33,685 nt of DNA from Nitrospinota bacterium (GTDB lineage: Bacteria > 2-12-FULL-45-22 > JACOWJ01), in assembly GCA_016176845.1 (NCBI GenBank), contig JACOWJ010000031.1, forward strand, positions 1-33,685. The letters run 5' to 3'. The notes below the pieces were generated by a model that did no database searches, was not told where the DNA came from, and worked only from the letters and a program-made list of their open reading frames with translations. A program made the translations under genes and the position numbers. Shown here piece after piece: positions 15,109-23,146 of the stretch. Numbering within the stretch: the stretch's first letter is position 1; each line of letters opens with the position of its first letter.

Positions 15109-15906
15109 TTAAAGGATTTCCAGCTTCCGGAGGACCTCCTTGACTCCCTGGACCGTGGTGGAATCCGCCGGGAGCTCCAATAGCGAGCGGCCCTCGATAT
15201 CGAATTGGGTGACGTACGGGTCGGGCGGCAGGATGCCGATCGGCTCGATCCCATATTGCTTGAGCTTCTCGGCGACAGGCGGGCCCATGGCCGGCTCCAC
15301 CCGGTTGATGATCCCGTACATCTCCGCGATCTCGACCCCCGATTCCTCCTTCATCTCCTTGGTCAGGTCTTTGACCACCTTGGCCGTCGCGACCCCCTTG
15401 GCAGAGGGATCTGTGACAATGAACATGATGTCCACCCCTCGAGTGGTGCGGCGGCTGAGGTGCTCCATGCCCGCCTCACAATCGATGACACAGAAATCGA
15501 AGGCCTTGGACAGAGTATCGATGGCCGATCGAATGATGTGGTTGGATGGGCAATAACAACCTGGTCCTTCCGGGCGACCCATCACCAGGAGCGAGTAGCC
15601 CTCGGCCTCCACCATGCTCTGGAGCAGCTGGTACTCGAACATCGTGCTGGCGTGATGGATCCCTTTCAGGGTGGGCACCCGCTTACGGGAATCGGCCTTC
15701 ATCTCCTCGCGGAGATGGCCCACCGACTCGTACTCTCGAATCCCCAAGGAGATGGGCAAAGAGACCGCCGGGTCGGCATCCACCGCCAGGATCTTCTTGT
15801 GGGTCTCTTCCCGTAAGACCTTGATCAGCACCGTGGTCAGCATCGTCTTGCCCGTGCCGCCTTTCCCGGAAAAAGCTAACACCAGGCTCGATCCATTACT
15901 TCTCAT
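15109..15906 (-). CDS. CooC-type nickel-insertion ATPase
   Basis: At 265 aa it belongs to the MinD/ParA-like P-loop family. The deviant Walker A reads GKGGTGKT (15-22), followed by AVDADPAVSLP. The GPGCYCPSN stretch carries the CXC pair that binds nickel or zinc at the dimer interface of CooC/AcsF. These proteins use ATP to help nickel insertion into CODH or acetyl-CoA synthase. FCVIDCEAGMEHLSRR and IVTDPSAKG are further family motifs. The start is the ATG at 15906 (GGGAG 11 nt upstream). Its presence supports the view that the complex encoded here still receives nickel even though the CdhA-like site is changed. Confidence 0.88.
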   Translation of the reverse strand: MRSNGSSLVLAFSGKGGTGKTMLTTVLIKVLREETHKKILAVDADPAVSLPISLGIREYESVGHLREEMKADSRKRVPTLKGIHHASTMFEYQLLQSMVEAEGYSLLVMGRPEGPGCYCPSNHIIRSAIDTLSKAFDFCVIDCEAGMEHLSRRTTRGVDIMFIVTDPSAKGVATAKVVKDLTKEMKEESGVEIAEMYGIINRVEPAMGPPVAEKLKQYGIEPIGILPPDPYVTQFDIEGRSLLELPADSTTVQGVKEVLRKLEIL

Positions 15907-15934
15907 AATTCGTGCTACTCCCTATATAAAGGCA

Positions 15935-16075
15935 GGGGTTAGCCGTTAGGGATTAGGGGTTGGCAACGACTTCCATTTGCCAGAACCTCTCGACACCTTG
16001 TAAACCCCATGGAATTACCCCAACGTGTCAACCGGCGATCTTTGCGCGGATACTAATCCCTAACCCCTAATCCCT
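15935..16075. repeat. GGGATTAG-word inverted repeat spacer
   Basis: GTTAGGGATTAGGGGTT on the left faces CTAATCCCTAACCCCTAATCCC on the right across about 90 bases with no visible gene. It lies between the CooC and AAA+ genes. Confidence 0.65.
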
Positions 16076-17095
16076 CTATTTTGTGACGTCCTTGATTACC
16101 TTCTCCAGCAACTCGTCCGGGTTCTCATAATACTGAGACTGGGGCGATATGCGGATGCGGCTCATCAGAACCGAGCCGGCACACTCCAGCAGGTCGCTCA
16201 CCGAGGCCTCGTGACGGCCGTTAAAGAGGGTCAAGGTCTGTACCTTCTCGTAGAGACCGATGCTGGCACGGGGGCTGGCCGGCTGTTCAAACTCGTCGGC
16301 CCACTTGCCGCTGCGGGTCGCCTGGACCATCCGGACGATCGAATCAACGACGCTATCGGGGACGATGCCGTCACCGTATTTCCTGGACTTCTCCAGGATG
16401 ACGCGCCGCTCGATCTCGGGCGACTCAGGATAGGTCATGCGGACCATGTCGAAGCGGTCCAGCAACACGTCCGAGAGCTCCTCGGTCCCGGCATGCTCCT
16501 TGGGGTTCATGGTGGCGATCATGATGAACTCGGCCGGGTAATCGATATCGTAGGAGCCGATGGTAGCGATATGCTCCTCGAGCACCTGCAGCAAAGAGTT
16601 CTGGAGCTTCTCGGGGACGCGGTTGATCTCATCGAAGAAGACCACGCCGCGGTTGCCTTTGAGCAGCTTGCCCGGGGTGAAAACCCGGTAGTCGGTAGGG
16701 CCGTATTTGAAGGCCAGGGAGGGATCGATATCTCCCAAGAGGTCTTCGACCGAGAGGTCGGGGCTGCCCTGGATGCGGCGGAACCGGTTGACGCCCGGTA
16801 TGGTCTCTGCCTCGAGGGAGCCCTCTTTCGACTTGCACATCGGGCAAACGGGGGATTGCGGCTCGCAGAAGAACTGACAGCCCTTCACGGCCTCCACGGA
16901 GGGCAGCAACGTGGCGATCTGCCTGGCCAGCGTGGTCTTGCCGATCCCCGGAGGCCCCACGATGATCACATGGTGTCCGGCCAGGACCGAGGCCAGGATC
17001 TGCTTTTTGGCCTTCTCCTGGCCATAGATATCCGTTAACGGATCGGTATCCAGCCTGGTGTTTCTTCTTAATGCCTCGTAGACTTTCTCTGCCAT
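16076..17095 (-). CDS. MoxR-type AAA+ ATPase (chelatase I-like)
   Basis: The product is 339 aa. Walker A GPPGIGKT (47-54) and Walker B VVFFDEIN (151-158, with intact Asp155 and Glu156) indicate an active ATPase. Sensor 1 reads MIATMNP and the LLDRFDM motif follows, as in MoxR and BchI. Between the Walker motifs sits CX3CX6CX2C (C73, C77, C84, C87), identical in spacing to that of the AAA+/VWA protein. The PGKLLKGNRG loop is also shared. The start is ATG 17095, 8 nt after GGAGGAG; an upstream in-frame ATG (17119) would place the ribosome site inside the gene. It is probably the active motor of a two-subunit complex with the AAA+/VWA protein. Confidence 0.88.
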   Translation of the reverse strand: MAEKVYEALRRNTRLDTDPLTDIYGQEKAKKQILASVLAGHHVIIVGPPGIGKTTLARQIATLLPSVEAVKGCQFFCEPQSPVCPMCKSKEGSLEAETIPGVNRFRRIQGSPDLSVEDLLGDIDPSLAFKYGPTDYRVFTPGKLLKGNRGVVFFDEINRVPEKLQNSLLQVLEEHIATIGSYDIDYPAEFIMIATMNPKEHAGTEELSDVLLDRFDMVRMTYPESPEIERRVILEKSRKYGDGIVPDSVVDSIVRMVQATRSGKWADEFEQPASPRASIGLYEKVQTLTLFNGRHEASVSDLLECAGSVLMSRIRISPQSQYYENPDELLEKVIKDVTK

Positions 17096-17126
17096 AAACG
17101 CTTCTCCTCCATGAGTCATGGTAGCT

Positions 17127-17678
17127 TTAAGAGGTAGATTCGACGTCGGTAGGAGGCTCCGGTTTTACCTGGGAGAAGCCCTCGAACTCCTCCCAAGTAT
17201 GGAACCCCCTCACCAGAAAATTCCGCACCCGGTTCTCGATCACTTTTTGGGCACCAGAACCCAACATCGACTTGCTTTGCATCAGCCTGGACATCAGCTT
17301 GAAATCAAATCTAGGCAGGGAGCCAGTGACCAGGAAGAGGTCCCCGCTGGCAGAGTCCATCCCCCATATATTGATGTCATGTTCGGCGCAGAAGCGGTAG
17401 CGCTTGGCGATCACCTCGATAGGCTGCAGCGATCCGCTGCCCACCTCGTTTCCCGGGGCCACCACCACCTTGTAAGCCTCTTCTGCCTCCCCTTCTTCCA
17501 GAAGCAACAGATCAATCGCCTGATTCAGGTCGGCATGGGTCCATTTCTCGACCACTCCGACTTTGAGGGCCTTCTTTCTCTGAGCCCAAAATGAATGCCC
17601 CTGCGGATCCAGGGACCTCAGGGTATACCCGCATTCCTGCAGCAGCGCCCTGATCTGATCCGATATCGCCTCGACCAC
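17127..17678 (-). CDS. Unrecognised conserved-looking protein, first gene of the CODH/ACS-like locus
   Basis: Predicted 183 aa, soluble, with no signal peptide or membrane segment. It begins with a helical stretch (EAISDQIRALLQECGY). The centre has a beta-like GNEVGSGSLQPIEVIAKRYRFCAEHDINIWGMDSASGDLFLV, and the C-terminus is charged and disordered-looking (EPPTDVESTS). No catalytic motif stands out, and cysteines are few, so it is not an Fe-S protein. The start is GTG 17678, with AAGGGG about 8 nt upstream. The distance to the next gene is 31 nt. As the first gene after the promoter it is probably specific to this system, but I cannot assign a role. Confidence 0.65.
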   Translation of the reverse strand: MVEAISDQIRALLQECGYTLRSLDPQGHSFWAQRKKALKVGVVEKWTHADLNQAIDLLLLEEGEAEEAYKVVVAPGNEVGSGSLQPIEVIAKRYRFCAEHDINIWGMDSASGDLFLVTGSLPRFDFKLMSRLMQSKSMLGSGAQKVIENRVRNFLVRGFHTWEEFEGFSQVKPEPPTDVESTS

Positions 17679-17819
17679 CTCGTTTACCCCTTACCCCATC
17701 CGGGGAATTAAAAATTGGAAATTGCCCATCTTCCAATTCTCTCGTCGCACGGTTAGGTTTCTCAATTCTCGGTTAGATCTTTCGACAAGATCGCCTTTTC
17801 CGGACGAAAAGTTGTTCTC

Positions 17820-17849
17820 ACCCTATCATGGCTGGCCCCTCCATGTCAA
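17820..17849 (-). promoter_or_regulatory. Candidate promoter of the CODH/ACS-like locus
   Basis: On the minus strand TTGACA (17849-17844) is followed by 18 nt and TAGGGT (17825-17820). The -35 is perfect and the -10 moderate. The predicted leader is about 135 nt to the GTG at 17678. Confidence 0.55.
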
Positions 17850-17892
17850 GGCTTTTTTTGGGCAAGAGGAAGCTTCACCTCTTAGAAGGGTG

Positions 17893-17921
17893 TTGACTTG
17901 GGGGGAGAGTTAAGCTATGGT
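17893..17921 (+). promoter_or_regulatory. Promoter of the acyl-CoA dehydrogenase gene
   Basis: TTGACT (17893-17898), a 17-nt spacer and TATGGT (17916-17921). The leader to the ATG at 18027 is about 100 nt. It is divergent from the CODH/ACS-like locus promoter. Confidence 0.65.
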
Positions 17922-18026
17922 AGGGAACCTGACTGTCTATCCGGAAACCCCCCTTTCTCCTTGTGTTTTTTTGCTTTTTTGCTTTTGAGGATTAACCGAC
18001 ATCCCAATATGGAGGAGATCCACAGC

Positions 18027-19181
18027 ATGCTCAACCTTTCCTTCTCCGAAGACCAGGAGCTCTTCAGGCAGATGGTACGTGAATTCGCCCAGACGGAGCT
18101 GGCCCCCGGCTACCTGGAGAGGGCCAAGCGAGAGGAGGCCCCTCGCGAGGAGTTCCGGAAGATGGCAGAGCTGGGCCTCACCGGCATCAACATTCCCGAG
18201 GAGTACGGCGGCCAGGGGGCCGATTATGTCACCATCGGAATCGCCATCGAGGAGATCGCCCGGGCAGACATCAACTGCTCCTATCCGATTGCCGTCGGGG
18301 GGCTAGGAGGCGGCGCCTTCCTCAAGCACGGCACTCCAGAGCAGCGGGAAACATGGCTTCCCAAAATCACCCGGGGAGAGACGCTGTTAGGCCTGGCCCT
18401 GACCGAGCCCGGCTGCGGCTCGGACGCTGCCGCCATGAAGACCACCGCCTTGCGCGAGGGGGACGGCTACGTCCTCAACGGCGAGAAGTCCTCCATCAGC
18501 TTCGTCAACTGTGCCACCGACTTCTTCCTCTTCGCCAAGACCGACCCCAAGGCGGGGGCCCGGGGGGTGAGCTGCTTCCTGGTGCCGATGGATGCCCCAG
18601 GCCTGACCACCTCCATTTTCCACGATATGGGCTGCAAGCCGATCGGACGAGGGGCCCTGGCCCTGAAAGAGGTGCACATCCCGGCCTCCAGTCTGATGGG
18701 CCAGGAGGGACGCGGCTTTCACCTGGTCATGGAGGAGTTCGACTACACCAAGGTCTTGATCGGCCTGATGTGCCTGGGAACGGCCCAGGCAGCCCTGGAG
18801 GACGCCATCGCCTACGCCAAGGAGCGAAAGGCCTTCGGGAAGCCTATCGCCCGCTTCGAGGGGGTCTCCTTCCTGATCGCCGAACATGCCACCCGCATGG
18901 AGGCCGCCCGGCTGCTTTGCTATCAGGCCCTGTGGCTGCGCGACCAGGGCAAGCCCCACACGAAAGAGGCCTCGATGTGCAAGTGGTGGGTCCCTAAGAT
19001 CTCCGCCGAGGCCATCCACGATGCCCTGCTGATCCACGGTCACCTGGGCTACTCGGACGAGTACCCCCTGGAGCAGCGGTGGCGAGACGTCCTGGCCTTC
19101 CAGATCGCCGACGGGACCGCCCAGATCCAAAAAATCATCATCAGCCGGGAGATCCTGGGGAGGGAATATCTGCCGTATTAA
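18027..19181 (+). CDS. Acyl-CoA dehydrogenase with Asp in place of the usual catalytic Glu
   Basis: At 384 aa it has the size of a short/medium-chain acyl-CoA dehydrogenase, an FAD enzyme that oxidises acyl-CoA to enoyl-CoA and passes electrons to ETF. Family motifs are in order: INIPEEYGGQGAD, LALTEPGCGSDAA (FAD/substrate), NGEKSSISF, YAKERKAFGKPI and IHGHLGYSDEYPLEQRWRD. The usual YEGTSEIQ near the C-terminus reads ADGTAQIQ, so the catalytic base Glu appears to be Asp362. This may shift the substrate range or reaction. ATG 18027 has GGAGGAG 9 nt upstream. A longer open frame starting at TTG 17898 overlaps the promoter and is rejected. The electron acceptor is probably the ETF encoded downstream. 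Confidence 0.92.
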   Translation: MLNLSFSEDQELFRQMVREFAQTELAPGYLERAKREEAPREEFRKMAELGLTGINIPEEYGGQGADYVTIGIAIEEIARADINCSYPIAVGGLGGGAFLKHGTPEQRETWLPKITRGETLLGLALTEPGCGSDAAAMKTTALREGDGYVLNGEKSSISFVNCATDFFLFAKTDPKAGARGVSCFLVPMDAPGLTTSIFHDMGCKPIGRGALALKEVHIPASSLMGQEGRGFHLVMEEFDYTKVLIGLMCLGTAQAALEDAIAYAKERKAFGKPIARFEGVSFLIAEHATRMEAARLLCYQALWLRDQGKPHTKEASMCKWWVPKISAEAIHDALLIHGHLGYSDEYPLEQRWRDVLAFQIADGTAQIQKIIISREILGREYLPY

Positions 19182-19183
19182 AT

Positions 19184-19325
19184 TAGGGGACAGGGAACAG
19201 GGGACAGGGTCCCAATAATCTGTGCCCTAATAATGAAAATTCCTGGTTTTAAATTAGGGATTAGGGGCTAGGGCTAGTAAGAAATAAGAGCTTTTGCTAA
19301 TCCCTAGCCCCTAATCCCTAACCCC
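19184..19325. repeat. GGGACAGG and GGGATTAG word repeats
   Basis: ACAGGGAACAGGGGACAGG words come first. A hairpin follows with arms TTAGGGATTAGGGGCTAG and CTAATCCCTAGCCCCTAATCC around a loop with AAGAGCTTTTG. That loop and arm design matches 385-478 in reverse orientation. Confidence 0.7.
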
Positions 19326-19436
19326 TAACTTGATCGCATAGGAATTTCCTTTTCCGATGAATGCAGTACCACCATGAGCAGGAAATAGAGAGGGGGAGTT
19401 CCTATCCCCTATCCCCTGTAACCTGTCCCCTAACTT
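19326..19436 (+). repeat. Dispersed repeat of about 105-110 bp, copy 1 (inverted relative to copy 2)
   Basis: It runs from AACTTGATCGCATAGGAATT through a unique-looking centre (GCAGTACCACCATGAGCAGG) to TATCCCCTGTAACCTGTCCC. The reverse complement at 25276-25380 differs at only a few positions. It sits just before etfB. Confidence 0.85.
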
Positions 19437-19450
19437 GAGGAGAGCCGACA

Positions 19451-20236
19451 TTGCCGGAGATGATCGTCTGTTTCAAAGAAGTGGTGGACGAGCGGGAGCT
19501 CAAGGTAAACCCGAAGACCCAGGAGCTGATGACCGAGGGGATCACCCGCAAGATCAGCGATTTCGACCTGAACGCCATCGAAGAGGCCATCCGGATCAAG
19601 GAAATGCACGGGGGGCGGGCCACCGGAGTCATCGTGGGCCTGCCGGAATGCAAGCCATCCATCAAGAAGGCTCTCTCCATGGGGCTCGATCGCGCCTGCC
19701 TGCTCAGTGACCCGGCCTTTGCGGGCTCCGATACCCTGACGGTGGCCGCCATCCTGGCCGCAGCCATCCGGAAGCTAGGCCCCTTTGACATGATCCTGTG
19801 CGGCGAGGCCAGCACCGACGGCTTTTCGGCACAACTGGGCCCCAGCCTGGCGGAGCGGCTGGACCTCCCCCAAATTACCGCCGCCAGCCAGGTGACGATC
19901 GAAGGGAATCAGGTGGTGGCCGAGCGCAGCCTGGATGATGGCATCGAGGTGGTGGAGGCCTCTTTTCCCGTCCTCCTCAGCGTGACCAAGGAGATCAACA
20001 AGCCCCGATTGGCCACCCTCAAGCAGATCCTGGCCGCCTCGAAGAAGGAGGTCCTGGAATGGAAAGCAGCCGACCTGGGCCTCTCGACCGATGCGGTTGG
20101 GCTACAGGGATCGCCGATAGTGCTGAAACGGGTGGCCGCCTTCCGGATGGAGCGCAAAAACATCCGGCTGGAGGGGACTTTGGCGGAAGCGGCCGAGAGG
20201 GCGATCCGGGAACTGCTCCGAGAAGGGGTACTATAG
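19451..20236 (+). CDS. etfB: Electron transfer flavoprotein beta subunit
   Basis: Predicted 261 aa. It has the EtfB pattern: MIVCFKEVVDE at the start, KISDFDLNAIEEAIRIKE, KKALSMGLDRACLL, the GPFDMILCGEASTDGFSAQLGPSLAERL segment that contacts AMP/flavin, and SFPVLLSVTKEINKPRLATLKQI (the recognition loop region). EtfB and EtfA form a heterodimer that takes electrons from acyl-CoA dehydrogenases. The TTG at 19451 has GAGGAG 8 nt upstream, which favours it over the ATG at 19460. The stop overlaps the GTG that precedes etfA by one base, so the two genes are translationally coupled. The repeat element separates it from the acyl-CoA dehydrogenase gene. Confidence 0.93.
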   Translation: MPEMIVCFKEVVDERELKVNPKTQELMTEGITRKISDFDLNAIEEAIRIKEMHGGRATGVIVGLPECKPSIKKALSMGLDRACLLSDPAFAGSDTLTVAAILAAAIRKLGPFDMILCGEASTDGFSAQLGPSLAERLDLPQITAASQVTIEGNQVVAERSLDDGIEVVEASFPVLLSVTKEINKPRLATLKQILAASKKEVLEWKAADLGLSTDAVGLQGSPIVLKRVAAFRMERKNIRLEGTLAEAAERAIRELLREGVL

Positions 20237-20238
20237 TG

Positions 20239-21231
20239 ATGAAGAACGAGGAGTATCGAAATGTTTGGGTCTTCTCGGAGGTCAAAGAGGTCGCCCTGGA
20301 GCTTCTAAGCCTGGGACGACAACTGGCTGACTCCCTGGGGGTCGAGCTGGGGGCGCTGGCCCTGGGGAACGGGGCTGAGGCCCAGGCGAGCGAGTACATC
20401 GCCTATGGGGCCGATCGGGTCTACGTCGGCCAGCACCCCGCCCTGAGCCGTTTCTCCGTCGAGCCTTACACCGATCTCATCGCGGGCCTGGCCGGGCAGC
20501 ACCGTCCTGAGGTCCTGCTCATCGGGGCCACCAAAAGGGGGAAAGAGCTGGCCCCTCGGGTGGCCACCCGCCTGGGGACAGGCTGTGCTGCCGACTGCAT
20601 CTCGCTGACGATTGAGGGGGAATCTCGGGCCCTGCAGGTCGAGCGGGTGGTTTACAGCGGCAATGCCCTGGCCATGCTCACTTATCGGAACCGGCCCCAG
20701 GTGGCCACCATCCCCCCAGGGATCTTCCAGCGGCGGGAGCGGGAGGAAAATCGCCCCGGCGAGATCATTCTGGCCGAGCTCCCCATCCGGGAGCCGCGCA
20801 CCAGGGTCCGGGAGGTGCGGGAGAAGGAGAAGGGGTCAGTCAACATCGAGGCCGCCGAGGTGGTGGTATCCTGCGGTCGTGGATTGAACCATCCCGAGGA
20901 CATTCAGCTCATCCGGGAGCTGGCTGAGCTTTTGGGGGCAGAGGTGGGCTGCTCTCGCCCCATTGCCGCCGACCTGCAGTGGCTCTCGGAGGATCATTGG
21001 GTGGGACTCTCCCGCCATAAGGTGCGCCCTAAGCTCTACATCGCCTGCGGCATCTCCGGGCAGATCCAGCACATCGCCGGCATCCGCGATGCCCGCATCG
21101 TCCTGGCCATCAACCAGGACGATGCGGCCCCCATCTTTCAGTCGGCCGATTACGGCATTGTGGGCGATCTCTATCAGGTAATCCCGGCGCTGAAGGAGGC
21201 CTACCAGCGGATCGTGAAGCGGGAGTCATAA
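20239..21231 (+). CDS. etfA: Electron transfer flavoprotein alpha subunit
   Basis: Predicted 330 aa. The C-terminal FAD domain is diagnostic: VVSCGRGLNHPED, GCSRPIAADLQW, VRPKLYIACGISGQIQHIAGIRDARIVLAINQDDAAPIFQ (in pieces) and ADYGIVGDLYQVIPAL. The N-terminal half has the ETF alpha/beta fold (VWVFSEVKEVALELL, YIAYGADRVYV, PEVLLIGATKRGKELAPRVATRL). FAD is bound here and electrons pass on, usually to a quinone oxidoreductase or a bifurcating partner. Neither is encoded nearby. The start is ATG 20239; GTG 20236, which overlaps the etfB stop, is equally spaced from GAAGGGG and remains possible. Confidence 0.94.
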   Translation: MKNEEYRNVWVFSEVKEVALELLSLGRQLADSLGVELGALALGNGAEAQASEYIAYGADRVYVGQHPALSRFSVEPYTDLIAGLAGQHRPEVLLIGATKRGKELAPRVATRLGTGCAADCISLTIEGESRALQVERVVYSGNALAMLTYRNRPQVATIPPGIFQRREREENRPGEIILAELPIREPRTRVREVREKEKGSVNIEAAEVVVSCGRGLNHPEDIQLIRELAELLGAEVGCSRPIAADLQWLSEDHWVGLSRHKVRPKLYIACGISGQIQHIAGIRDARIVLAINQDDAAPIFQSADYGIVGDLYQVIPALKEAYQRIVKRES

Positions 21232-21238
21232 TTTTTTC

Positions 21239-21267
21239 TTGACAGCGCCCCTCCCCTTTTTTAAACT
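21239..21267 (+). promoter_or_regulatory. Promoter of the B12-type radical SAM gene
   Basis: A perfect TTGACA (21239-21244), 17-nt spacer and TAAACT (21262-21267) directly after etfA. Leader about 60 nt to ATG 21332. Confidence 0.65.
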
Positions 21268-21331
21268 TAACTCTAAAATAGGCTATAGTCCAAAAATACA
21301 TTGAAGTCCAATCACAAGGGAGGGGGAAATC

Positions 21332-23146
21332 ATGCCCAAAGTCCTCTTAAGCACGCCCTGCCAACCTTATCCGACCCATGCCTGGAACGATTCGCTCACC
21401 GATGTGATGTCCCAGCGCTTCACCAAGGGACAGGACATCTTCACCATGAGTGGCCACCAGCATTGCTTCGGCAGCCATCTCATCGCCCAGAACCTCTCGG
21501 TCCCCTCGGTCTTCCTGGAGTACCCCACCTGGGAGGGATTCGAGGACGAGGCGCGAAAGGGGTACGATTATGTCGGCATCAGCTTCTTTCCCACCTGCAT
21601 GGAGATCGTGCTCGACATGTGCAAGACCGTCCGCCGCCTCTCCCCTTCCAGCCAGATCGTGCTCGGCCATTACGGGGCCCTGGCGTTCGATGCCGCCTTC
21701 CCCGAGGATTTTAAACGCGAACATGCGGATCATGTGTGCATTGGAGAGGGAGTCGGTTTCTTCCGAGAGCTGCTGGGCGAGCCGGTCATGGCTCCCGTCC
21801 GCCAGAGCCATATGCCCAAATGCTCCTTCAGCCTGCCCTGGCTGGATTACTACGCCAAGGGGATGCAGGGTTTCACCGTCGCCGGCCTGGGCTGCCCCTC
21901 GGGCTGCGACTTCTGCTCCACCACGCAGATGCACGGCAATGCCTGGGTCCAACTGGCCACCCCGCAGCAGATCTTCCAGGAGCTCAAGCGGGCCTTCCGG
22001 GAGGACCCCGATCTGCAGCAGATGGCCATCTACGACGAGGACCTCTTCAAGCACAAGGAGTTCGTGACCGAGCTGCGGGAGTTGATCGAGAACGACGAGG
22101 AGATGGGGCTGCGCCGCCTCGACTTCTTCGCCCTGGGGAGCGTGGAATCCTTGAGCCAGTACGATTGGGACGAGATCGCCCGGACGGGGCTGGGGACGAT
22201 CTTCATCGGGCTGGAGAGCAAGTTCGCCCCCGACCGCGGCTACCAGAAGCGCTCCGGCGATGCCCGGGAGACCTTCACCGAGCTCCAGCGGCGGGGCATC
22301 ACCATCATCGGGGGCTGGATGTGTGGCTTCGACTTCCACGATCGGGTCAACGTCTTCGACGACCTGGACTACTTCATCTCCCTGGAGCCCACCAGCCATC
22401 AGCTGACCAAGGTGACCGCCTTCCCCGGCACTCCCCTCTGGGAGCGGCTGAAGGAGGAAGGACGGCTGCGGGAGATCCCCTGGGAGGACGTGAACTTCTA
22501 TGGCGGGGGCTTCAAGCACAAGAACTTCGAGGATCACGAGATCATGGAGATCCTGCTCCACGGCTACCGCAAGTCCTACGAGACCCATGGGCCTACCCTG
22601 ATGCGCCAGCTCAAGGTGGAGCTGAACGGCTACGAATATTGCCGGGCCTCCCAGAACCAGGCCCTGCGGGAGCGGCGGGCCGAGCGCCATCGGGAGCACT
22701 GCGAGCAGCTCTATCCCCTGATCCGGGCCTGCGAGCACTTCGCCCCCAACGGGATTGTGCGCCGCAAGATCCGCCAGATGGAGGAGCGGTACCTCAAGAA
22801 CTTCGGGCAGCCCTCCAGCGCCCTGAAGGCCCAGTCTGCCTACATCCTGGCCAAGGCCTTCCAGGAGAAGGCCCGAGAGAGCCTCCTTCCCAGGAACCGC
22901 GAACCCCGGCAGGAGCCCTTCAAGAAGTATCTCTATTCGGGAAGGGCTCCCGTCGGGGATGAGTCTCCTTATCGGGTCGTTTATCCCAACCGGGACCAGG
23001 ACTGGAGCTATCGGTTGGACCGGGCCTGGATGGACCTCAAGCTGGGAGCCATGGGCCAGGCCTTCAAAGCACTGGATGCGATCGATCAACTGCGCGGTCG
23101 CCAGCTGACCCGAACCTCCGGCGCCCAACCGCGCACCCGGCTTTAG
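21332..23146 (+). CDS. B12-binding-type radical SAM protein, substrate unknown
   Basis: At 604 aa it has the layout of class B radical-SAM proteins. The N-terminal 150 residues have a Rossmann-like B12-domain pattern (YDYVGISFFPTCMEIVLDMCKTV, IVLGHYGALAFD, HADHVCIGEG). The radical-SAM motif CX3CX2C is in GCPSGCDFCSTT (about residues 189-196). Downstream motifs include MAIYDEDLFKHKEF, IFIGLESKF and KVTAFPGTPLWERL. The last 170 residues are helical and rich in Arg. The canonical DxHxxG of B12-binding is not seen, so cobalamin binding is uncertain. The gene has its own promoter and no obvious operon partner. Methylation or rearrangement of a lipid or cofactor is typical of the class, but nothing here fixes the substrate. 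Confidence 0.8.
   Translation: MPKVLLSTPCQPYPTHAWNDSLTDVMSQRFTKGQDIFTMSGHQHCFGSHLIAQNLSVPSVFLEYPTWEGFEDEARKGYDYVGISFFPTCMEIVLDMCKTVRRLSPSSQIVLGHYGALAFDAAFPEDFKREHADHVCIGEGVGFFRELLGEPVMAPVRQSHMPKCSFSLPWLDYYAKGMQGFTVAGLGCPSGCDFCSTTQMHGNAWVQLATPQQIFQELKRAFREDPDLQQMAIYDEDLFKHKEFVTELRELIENDEEMGLRRLDFFALGSVESLSQYDWDEIARTGLGTIFIGLESKFAPDRGYQKRSGDARETFTELQRRGITIIGGWMCGFDFHDRVNVFDDLDYFISLEPTSHQLTKVTAFPGTPLWERLKEEGRLREIPWEDVNFYGGGFKHKNFEDHEIMEILLHGYRKSYETHGPTLMRQLKVELNGYEYCRASQNQALRERRAERHREHCEQLYPLIRACEHFAPNGIVRRKIRQMEERYLKNFGQPSSALKAQSAYILAKAFQEKARESLLPRNREPRQEPFKKYLYSGRAPVGDESPYRVVYPNRDQDWSYRLDRAWMDLKLGAMGQAFKALDAIDQLRGRQLTRTSGAQPRTRL

Larger units (their letters stand above)
17679..18026. other. 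Divergent control region between the CODH/ACS-like locus and acyl-CoA dehydrogenase
   Basis: No gene is supported in these 348 bases. They hold back-to-back promoters (17820-17849 minus, 17893-17921 plus). A small inverted repeat AATTGGAAATTG/CTTCCAATT lies near 17709-17738 inside the leader of the minus-strand locus. A shared regulator could act in the 45-base gap between the promoters, but no clear palindromic operator is visible. Confidence 0.7.
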
